The notes under the pieces are model-generated. The model ran no database searches. It saw only the letters and a program-made list of their open reading frames with translations, and was not told the DNA's origin. A stretch of 5,614 nt of DNA from the NCBI GenBank assembly GCA_011049385.1, contig DSBX01000017.1:1-5614 (forward strand), in the 5' to 3' direction. Origin of the DNA: Caldifarciminota bacterium (GTDB taxonomy: Bacteria > Hydrothermota > Tepidihabitantia > Tepidihabitantales > Tepidihabitantaceae). This document shows, piece after piece, positions 1 to 4,285 of the stretch (position 1 is the stretch's first letter; every line of letters begins with the position of its first letter). Made by a program: the position numbers and the translations under genes.

Positions 1-385
1 GGATATCCTGAAGGGAACGGACGTCGCGGCCGACCTCGTACACCTGGCGGGTGGCCTGGGACAGCTCGCCCAGCGCGGCCTGGACGTTCTGAACCGTCGT
101 GTTGGCGCTGTCGAGCCGGGCGCCGATCCCGGTTACGGTATCGGTCATCCGGCGGTCGAGGTCGCCCAACCGCTGGTCGAGCCGACTTGACATCTCGGCC
201 AGCCCGCGGCCGGTCTGGTCGCGCAGGGCATCGAACTGCCTCTGCAGGAGCATTGCGTCGTCTCCTTCCCTCGCCGGTGCGCGTCCGCGGCGCAGGAAAA
301 CAACCAGCAGGACCGTCATCAACCCCAGCAGCAGCAGCGCAAAGGTCAGCAACAGCGTCAACAGCGGGTTCATCTCCGACAACAT
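1..385 (-). CDS. rmuC: DNA recombination protein RmuC family, N-terminal part (cut by window edge)
   Basis: I translated the minus strand from ATG at 385-383; it stays open for 128 codons to the window edge, so the C-terminal nuclease-like domain is not visible. Residues 8-31 form one very hydrophobic Leu-rich helix followed by RRGR, a single N-terminal membrane anchor with the rest in the cytoplasm by the positive-inside rule. Residues 45-128 are polar, rich in Gln, Arg, Asp and Leu, with coiled-coil character (SSRLDQRLGDLDRR), and end in VGRDVRSLQDI. That order of anchor, coiled coil and VG-D-SLQ is the usual start of RmuC, which limits inversion-type rearrangements and is linked to DNA cleavage at recombination structures. 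Recognition is from this pattern only. The start is uncertain: ATG 385 gives the longest form, ATG 373 (residue 5) keeps the whole anchor, and neither has a good Shine-Dalgarno site. It is transcribed divergently from purE, with 67 bp between start codons. Confidence 0.8.
   Translation of the reverse strand, partial: MLSEMNPLLTLLLTFALLLLGLMTVLLVVFLRRGRAPAREGDDAMLLQRQFDALRDQTGRGLAEMSSRLDQRLGDLDRRMTDTVTGIGARLDSANTTVQNVQAALGELSQATRQVYEVGRDVRSLQDI
262..269 (-). promoter_or_regulatory. Internal Shine-Dalgarno-like site within rmuC
   Basis: Read on the minus strand this is GGAAGGAG, 8 nt before an in-frame ATG (253-251) that is codon 45 of rmuC. It is the best ribosome-binding sequence in the visible part of the gene, and starting there would give a form without the membrane anchor. 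It may be chance, because the codons (Arg-Glu-Gly-Asp) suit a charged linker. Confidence 0.25.
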
Positions 386-411
386 CGTAACCCAATCCGG
401 AAAGGGTTCAA
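384..411 (-). promoter_or_regulatory. Candidate promoter for rmuC
   Basis: On the minus strand TTGAAC (411-406; 4 of 6 matches to TTGACA) is followed after 16 bp by TACGAT (389-384; 4 of 6 matches to TATAAT). Initiation would fall near 377, just upstream of ATG 373, so this promoter would favour the shorter start and a leader of only a few bases. The match is weak. The main support is its symmetry with the purE promoter across the inverted repeat. Confidence 0.3.
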
Positions 412-426
412 GGCCGTCTTGAACCC
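404..426. repeat. Perfect 9-bp inverted repeat, candidate operator
   Basis: Arms GGGTTCAAG (404-412) and CTTGAACCC (418-426) are exact reverse complements, separated by GCCGT (413-417); the flanking bases 403 and 427 do not pair. The repeat lies between the divergent starts of rmuC and purE, and each arm contains the TTGAAC box of one candidate promoter. A dimeric repressor bound here would cover both -35 boxes. It could instead form a small hairpin, but no gene ends here, so a terminator role is unlikely. The regulator is unknown. Confidence 0.6.
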
Positions 427-447
427 CGCCCCCCTTTTTCCTATGAT
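419..447 (+). promoter_or_regulatory. Promoter for the purE operon
   Basis: TTGAAC (419-424) and TATGAT (442-447; 5 of 6 matches to TATAAT) are separated by exactly 17 bp, the optimal sigma70 spacing. The spacer is nearly all pyrimidine, with a C6 run (429-434) and a T5 run (435-439). Expected initiation is at about 453-455, which is the ATG of purE, so the transcript would be leaderless. No Shine-Dalgarno site precedes the ATG, which agrees with that. Confidence 0.6.
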
Positions 448-452
448 TGACA

Positions 453-932
453 ATGTCGAATACACACCCGGTTGCAGCCATCCTCATGGGCAGTGAGAGT
501 GACCGCGAGGTAATGAACGAAGCGGTCAAGATGTTCGACGAGTTTGCGGTTCCCTGCGAGGTGAAAGTCCTGTCCGCACACCGCACCCCGGACCGGGTCC
601 GACGTTTCGTCCGGGCCGCGCCCGGCCGGGGCGTGAAGGTCCTCATCGCCGGCGCGGGAAAGGCCGCCCACCTCGCCGGCGCGGTCGCGGCCAATACCAC
701 CCTGCCGGTCATCGGCGTCCCGCTCGACGACGGGCTGGGCGGCCTCGATGCCCTGCTGTCCACGGTCCAGATGCCGCGCGGGGTCCCGGTCGCAACGGTC
801 GCCATCGGCCGCACCGGGGCGGTCAACGCCGCCCTGCTCGCAATCCAGATTCTCGCCTTATCCGACGCGAACCTGGCCGCGGCACTGGCCCGGTACCGAC
901 TGCAAATGGCCCGGGGCGGCAAGACACGCTGA
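453..932 (+). CDS. purE: N5-carboxyaminoimidazole ribonucleotide mutase PurE (class I type)
   Basis: A cytoplasmic enzyme of de novo purine synthesis that interconverts N5-CAIR and CAIR. The 159-residue product has the usual length of class I PurE. It shows MGSESD (residues 12-17) for the nucleotide phosphate, SAHRTP (about 42-47) with the first conserved His, AGAGKAAHLAG (about 66-76) with the second conserved His, and VQMPRGVPVATVAIG near 107-121. The AAHL form and the absence of an AGRSN-type loop argue for class I (partnered with PurK) rather than class II AIR carboxylase; purK is not in the window. Most family members read GAGGAAHLPG, so Lys70 and Ala75 are deviations. I chose ATG 453 rather than the in-frame TTG 447 because TTG lies inside the -10 box and would not be transcribed from that promoter. 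It is first gene of the cluster, and purC, the next pathway step, follows after 33 nt. Confidence 0.95.
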   Translation: MSNTHPVAAILMGSESDREVMNEAVKMFDEFAVPCEVKVLSAHRTPDRVRRFVRAAPGRGVKVLIAGAGKAAHLAGAVAANTTLPVIGVPLDDGLGGLDALLSTVQMPRGVPVATVAIGRTGAVNAALLAIQILALSDANLAAALARYRLQMARGGKTR

Positions 933-952
933 CCACGCAACAACCCGGCAAT

Positions 953-963
953 AAGGAAGGAAG
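953..963 (+). promoter_or_regulatory. Ribosome binding site that sets the purC TTG start
   Basis: AAGGAAGGAAG is a strong Shine-Dalgarno tract in the purE-purC gap. Its AGGAAGG core (954-960) lies 5 nt before TTG 966, which supports that non-AUG codon as the purC start. No in-frame ATG lies between this site and the first conserved motif. Confidence 0.75.
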
Positions 964-965
964 AC

Positions 966-1859
966 TTGAAACCAGTTACGAGCATTGAACTGCCGGGCAT
1001 CCCCCGCACCGCGCGGGGCAAGGTCCGGGAGATGTTCCGGGTCGGCGATGCCCTGCTCATCGTCTGCTCGGACCGCATTTCCGCTTTCGACGTTGTCCTG
1101 CCCGACGGCATCCCGGACAAGGGCCGGGTGCTGACCCGGCTCTCTCGTTTCTGGTTCGAACGCTTCCGCGACATCATCCCGAACCACCTCATCACGACCG
1201 AAGTCGAGGAGTTCCCGGCCGAGCTCGCACCCTTCACCGACCTCCTGCGCGACCGTGCGACCCTGGTCCGGGTCGCGGAACCGCTCCCGGTCGAGTGCAT
1301 CGTCCGCGGCTACCTGGTCGGCAACGGCTGGAAGGAGTACCGCGAAACCGGCCGGGTCTGCGGCATCGAACTGCCGGACGGCCTGCGCCTTGCCGACCGC
1401 CTGCCCGAACCCATCTTCACGCCCTCCACCAAGGCAACCGACGGCCACGACGCCAACATCTCCCGCGAGGAGCTGGTCGCCACCGTCGGCGGTTCGTTCG
1501 CGGACATCATCGAGGATGCCTCGATGCGGCTTTACCGCGAAGCGGCGAAGTACGCGCTGGCACGAGGCATCATCATCGCCGACACCAAGTTCGAGTTCGG
1601 GGTCTGTGACGGCCGGCTGATGCTGATTGACGAGGCGCTGACCCCGGACTCCTCCCGGTTCTGGGAGGCGAGCGAGTACCGGGTCGGCGAGTCGCCCGCC
1701 AGTTTCGACAAGCAGTTCGTGCGCGACTACCTTGAGGGTCTGAACTGGAACAAGACCCCGCCCGGGCCGAGCCTGCCCGCGAAGATAGTCGCCGGCACCG
1801 CGGAGCGCTACCGCGAAGCCTACCGGCGGCTGGTCGGGCACGGACTGAACCAGCGCTGA
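966..1859 (+). CDS. purC: Phosphoribosylaminoimidazole-succinocarboxamide synthase PurC
   Basis: SAICAR synthetase joins CAIR and L-aspartate with ATP hydrolysis to give SAICAR, directly after PurE in the purine pathway; it is cytoplasmic. At 297 residues it belongs to the long, yeast ADE1-like group rather than the E. coli type of about 237 residues. Motifs in order: GKVREMF (18-24), SDRISAFDVV (35-44), DKGRVLTRLS (51-60), VECIVRGYLVGNGWKEY (109-125), TPSTKATDGHDANIS (152-166), IIADTKFEFG (203-212), LIDEALTPDSSRFW (220-233) and SFDKQFVRDYL (246-256). The family signature IADTKFEFG is intact. The usual GSxW segment reads GNGW and the usual HDENI reads HDANI; both are mild variants. Translation starts at TTG, supported by the AAGGAAGG site 5 nt upstream. 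queA begins 12 nt after the stop codon. Confidence 0.97.
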   Translation: MKPVTSIELPGIPRTARGKVREMFRVGDALLIVCSDRISAFDVVLPDGIPDKGRVLTRLSRFWFERFRDIIPNHLITTEVEEFPAELAPFTDLLRDRATLVRVAEPLPVECIVRGYLVGNGWKEYRETGRVCGIELPDGLRLADRLPEPIFTPSTKATDGHDANISREELVATVGGSFADIIEDASMRLYREAAKYALARGIIIADTKFEFGVCDGRLMLIDEALTPDSSRFWEASEYRVGESPASFDKQFVRDYLEGLNWNKTPPGPSLPAKIVAGTAERYREAYRRLVGHGLNQR

Positions 1860-1871
1860 CCGCCCGCGCCG

Positions 1872-2894
1872 ATGCTGGTTGCCGATTTCGACTACGACCT
1901 GCCGCCGGAACTGATCGCCCAGGAACCGGCCCCGGCCCGCGACGAATCGCGCCTGCTCGTGCTTGACCGCGCGACCGGCGACCTGCACGACCACCGTTTC
2001 CCGGACATCCGGCACTGGCTCCGGGCCGGAGACGTCTTGGTGATGAACGACACCCGGGTGATCCCGGCCCGCATCTTCGGCACCCTGCCCACCGGCGGCA
2101 GGCTCGAACTGCTCCTGCTCCGGCGCCGCGGCGACGGCTGCTGGGAAGCTCTGTCGCGGCCGGCGCGCAAGGCCCGCGAGGGCACCCTCATCCGTTTCGA
2201 CGGTGCGTCGGCCCGGGTCCGGGAGCGGCTTGGTGACGGCATCCGCATTGTCGAGTTCGACACCGACGATGTCCCCGGCCTGCTCGAACGGGTCGGCGAG
2301 CTTGCCCTACCGCCCTACATCCGCCGCCGGTGCGAGGAACCGGACCGCTACCAGACCGTCTACGCCCGCCTCGCCGGCGCGGTCGCGGCCCCGACCGCCG
2401 GACTGCACTTTACCCCCGCGCTCATTGCCGAACTGGCGGCGGCCGGCGTCGAAACCGCCATCGTTACCCTGCACGCCGGGCTCGGCACCTTCCGGCCGGT
2501 GAAGGCGGAAACCGTCGCGGAACACCGGATGCACCCGGAGGAATTCGAGCTCGGCTCGGCCGCGGCCGATACCATCAACCGCGCCCTGGCCGAAGGACGG
2601 CGGGTCGTGTGCGTCGGCACGACCTCGGTTCGCGTGGTCGAAAGCCAGGCCCGGGAGACCAATACTGGCCGCCGGGTCGAGCCCGGCGCCGGCGACACCG
2701 CGCTCTACATCTACCCCGGCTACGAATGGCGAGTCACCGGCGCCCTGCTCACCAACTTCCACCTGCCCCGGTCCACCCTGCTCATGCTCGTCTCCGCGCT
2801 GGCCGGCCGGCAGTGCATCCTCGCCGCCTACCGCCACGCGGTCGAACAGCGCTACCGGTTCTACAGCTTCGGCGACGCGATGCTCATCGTATGA
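1872..2894 (+). CDS. queA: S-adenosylmethionine:tRNA ribosyltransferase-isomerase QueA
   Basis: QueA transfers and isomerises the ribosyl group of S-adenosylmethionine onto 7-aminomethyl-7-deazaguanine (preQ1) at wobble position 34 of GUN-anticodon tRNAs, giving epoxyqueuosine. It is a cytoplasmic queuosine-pathway enzyme. The 340-residue product is full length for the family. Visible motifs: ARDESRLLVLDR (22-33), NDTRVIPARIFG (59-70), LPPYIRR (146-152), YQTVYA (160-165), GAVAAPTAGLHF (169-180), HAGLGTFRPV (201-210), MHPE (220-223), GTTSVRVVES (249-258), NFHLPRSTLLMLVSA (295-309) and the C-terminal YSFGDAMLI. The ATG start has no Shine-Dalgarno site and lies 12 nt after the purC stop, so reinitiation by coupled ribosomes is likely. 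The stop overlaps the murF start as ATGA. There is no room for a preQ1 riboswitch upstream, and no other queuosine gene is visible. Confidence 0.97.
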   Translation: MLVADFDYDLPPELIAQEPAPARDESRLLVLDRATGDLHDHRFPDIRHWLRAGDVLVMNDTRVIPARIFGTLPTGGRLELLLLRRRGDGCWEALSRPARKAREGTLIRFDGASARVRERLGDGIRIVEFDTDDVPGLLERVGELALPPYIRRRCEEPDRYQTVYARLAGAVAAPTAGLHFTPALIAELAAAGVETAIVTLHAGLGTFRPVKAETVAEHRMHPEEFELGSAAADTINRALAEGRRVVCVGTTSVRVVESQARETNTGRRVEPGAGDTALYIYPGYEWRVTGALLTNFHLPRSTLLMLVSALAGRQCILAAYRHAVEQRYRFYSFGDAMLIV

Positions 2895-4285
2895 AGGGCT
2901 TCGACGCGGCCGAGGCGCTGGCCGCAACCGACGGCCGGGCGGTCGGCACCGTCGCGGGGCCGCTGTCCGGCGTCAGCATAGACTCCCGCCGCACCCGGCG
3001 CGGCGAACTCTTTGTCGCCATCGCCGGCGAGCGCTTCAACGGCCACCACTACGTTGACGACGCCATCGCGGCCGGCGCCCGGGCCGCGGTCATCTCCGAC
3101 GAGCGCTTTGTGCCCCGCGCCGGGCCGGCCATCCTCGTCCCGGACACGCGCCGGGCCCTGCTTGCCATCGCCGCCGCCTGGCGGGCGAAACTCAAGGCCC
3201 GGGTCGTCGCGGTCACCGGCAGTAACGGCAAGACCACCGTCCGCTCGATGCTCGCCTGCATCCTGCGCGACCGGCGACGCGTGGTCGAGGCCGAGGCGAA
3301 CTTCAACAACGACATCGGCATACCCCTGACCCTGTTCCGGCTGGACCGGAAAACCGAAGTCGGGGTGTTGGAAATCGAGATGAACGAAATCGGCGGCACC
3401 CGGCGACTGGCCGATGCCTGCCGGCCGATCGTCGGGGTCGTCACCAACATCGGCGACTCGCACCTCGAAATGATGGGCGACCGGACCAACGTCGCCCGGG
3501 AGAAGGCCGAACTGGTCGAAGCCCTGCCCGAAGACGGGGTCGCGGTACTGAACGCCGACGACGCGCTCGTGCGCGAGACGGTCCGGCCCCGGGCCCGCTG
3601 TCGCCGACTCGAATACGGCTTCGGCCCGGATGCGGAAGTCCGCGCCGACGAGATTAGAAACGAAGGACTCGAAGGGTTACGCTTCCGGCTCCAGGGCCGG
3701 TACGAGGTCCGGCTCCGACTGCCGGGGATGCACAACGTGAGCAACTGCCTCGCCGCCTGTGCCGCGGCCCACGCGCTCGGCGTTGACTACGCGGCCATGC
3801 CTGCCGCGCTCGAACGGTTCGAGGCCCCGGCCGGTCGGCTCCGCGTCTTCCGCCTCGCCGAAGGTATCACCCTCATTGATGACAGCTACAACGCCAACCC
3901 GCAGTCCATGACCGCGGCGATAGACCTGCTCTGCCACAGCGTACCCGAAGGACGACGTGTCGCTTTTCTGGGCGATATGCTGGAACTGGGCAGTATCGCC
4001 ATGGAAGCCCATACCCGTCTCGGGGTTCGCGCGGTCGGCTGTCTGGACCGGGTCGCCTTTGTCGGCCGACTCGGCCAGCACGCCCTGGCGGTGGCCATCC
4101 GGCGGGGGCTCAAGCCCGGCCGCATCCGGCTCTACCCGGACAGCGCCGCGGCCCGGGGCGAGGCGTTTGACATGGTGAGGCCCGGGGATACAATCCTCGT
4201 GAAAGGTTCGCGTTCCACCGCGATGGACCTGATAGCTAAAGCACTACTGGAGCGTTATGGCAAAGAAACCGCTGGGGATCACTGA
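2891..4285 (+). CDS. murF: UDP-N-acetylmuramoyl-tripeptide--D-alanyl-D-alanine ligase MurF
   Basis: MurF adds D-Ala-D-Ala to UDP-MurNAc-tripeptide with ATP, the last cytoplasmic step of the peptidoglycan precursor. The 464-residue product is normal length with all three Mur ligase domains. The N-terminal domain has DSRRTRRGELFVAI (31-44) and GHHYVDDAIAAGA (51-63). The central ATPase has TGSNGKTT (109-116), NFNNDIGIPLTL (137-148), TNIGDSHLE (185-193) and AREKAEL with the Lys (205) expected to be carbamylated. The linker has GMHNVSN (279-285). The C-terminal domain has DDSYNANP (330-337), GDMLELG (361-367) and VKGSRS (437-442). The ExGxNxxGEI segment after the ATP site reads EIEMNEIGGT (161-170) and lacks the usual GEI. 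The ATG is chosen because it forms an ATGA overlap with the queA stop and directly precedes the conserved domain; the frame remains open upstream to 2330 only by chance inside queA. Expression probably depends on coupling to queA. Confidence 0.96.
   Translation: MKGFDAAEALAATDGRAVGTVAGPLSGVSIDSRRTRRGELFVAIAGERFNGHHYVDDAIAAGARAAVISDERFVPRAGPAILVPDTRRALLAIAAAWRAKLKARVVAVTGSNGKTTVRSMLACILRDRRRVVEAEANFNNDIGIPLTLFRLDRKTEVGVLEIEMNEIGGTRRLADACRPIVGVVTNIGDSHLEMMGDRTNVAREKAELVEALPEDGVAVLNADDALVRETVRPRARCRRLEYGFGPDAEVRADEIRNEGLEGLRFRLQGRYEVRLRLPGMHNVSNCLAACAAAHALGVDYAAMPAALERFEAPAGRLRVFRLAEGITLIDDSYNANPQSMTAAIDLLCHSVPEGRRVAFLGDMLELGSIAMEAHTRLGVRAVGCLDRVAFVGRLGQHALAVAIRRGLKPGRIRLYPDSAAARGEAFDMVRPGDTILVKGSRSTAMDLIAKALLERYGKETAGDH
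4249..4252 (+). promoter_or_regulatory. Shine-Dalgarno site for the carboxyltransferase gene
   Basis: GGAG lies 4 nt before ATG 4257, inside the 3' end of murF. It is short and closely spaced, but it supports this ATG, which also begins immediately before the conserved DTTLRDAHQSL motif. Confidence 0.5.

Noticed and set aside
99..422. Ser/Arg-rich plus-strand open frame opposite rmuC
   Set aside because: It is the reverse complement of the RmuC anchor and coiled coil; it has no domain and no ribosome site.
404..439. Inverted repeat plus T5 as a rho-independent terminator
   Set aside because: No plus-strand gene ends upstream, the T run is 8 bases past the stem, and a good promoter overlaps the same bases.
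447..452. TTG 447 as the purE start
   Set aside because: It adds only two residues, has no Shine-Dalgarno site and overlaps the -10 box; ATG 453 is better.
386..452. Purine or preQ1 riboswitch ahead of the operon or queA
   Set aside because: purE appears leaderless and queA has only 12 nt upstream, so there is no room for an aptamer.
858..2015. 385-codon open frame on the minus strand across purC and the start of queA
   Set aside because: It is antisense to well-recognised genes, has low-complexity Arg/Gly/Asp/Val-rich composition with no family motif, and is expected in GC-rich DNA where the antisense frame lacks stops.
2330..2890. In-frame upstream extension of murF inside queA
   Set aside because: The extension is Arg/Pro-rich with no motif and overlaps the QueA coding frame; MurF homology begins right after ATG 2891, which has the ATGA overlap.
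3653..3679. Local AT-richer patch in murF with rare AGA and TTA codons
   Set aside because: It lies in a variable loop of the protein, keeps the frame, and TTA also occurs in purE; not evidence of transfer or a frameshift.
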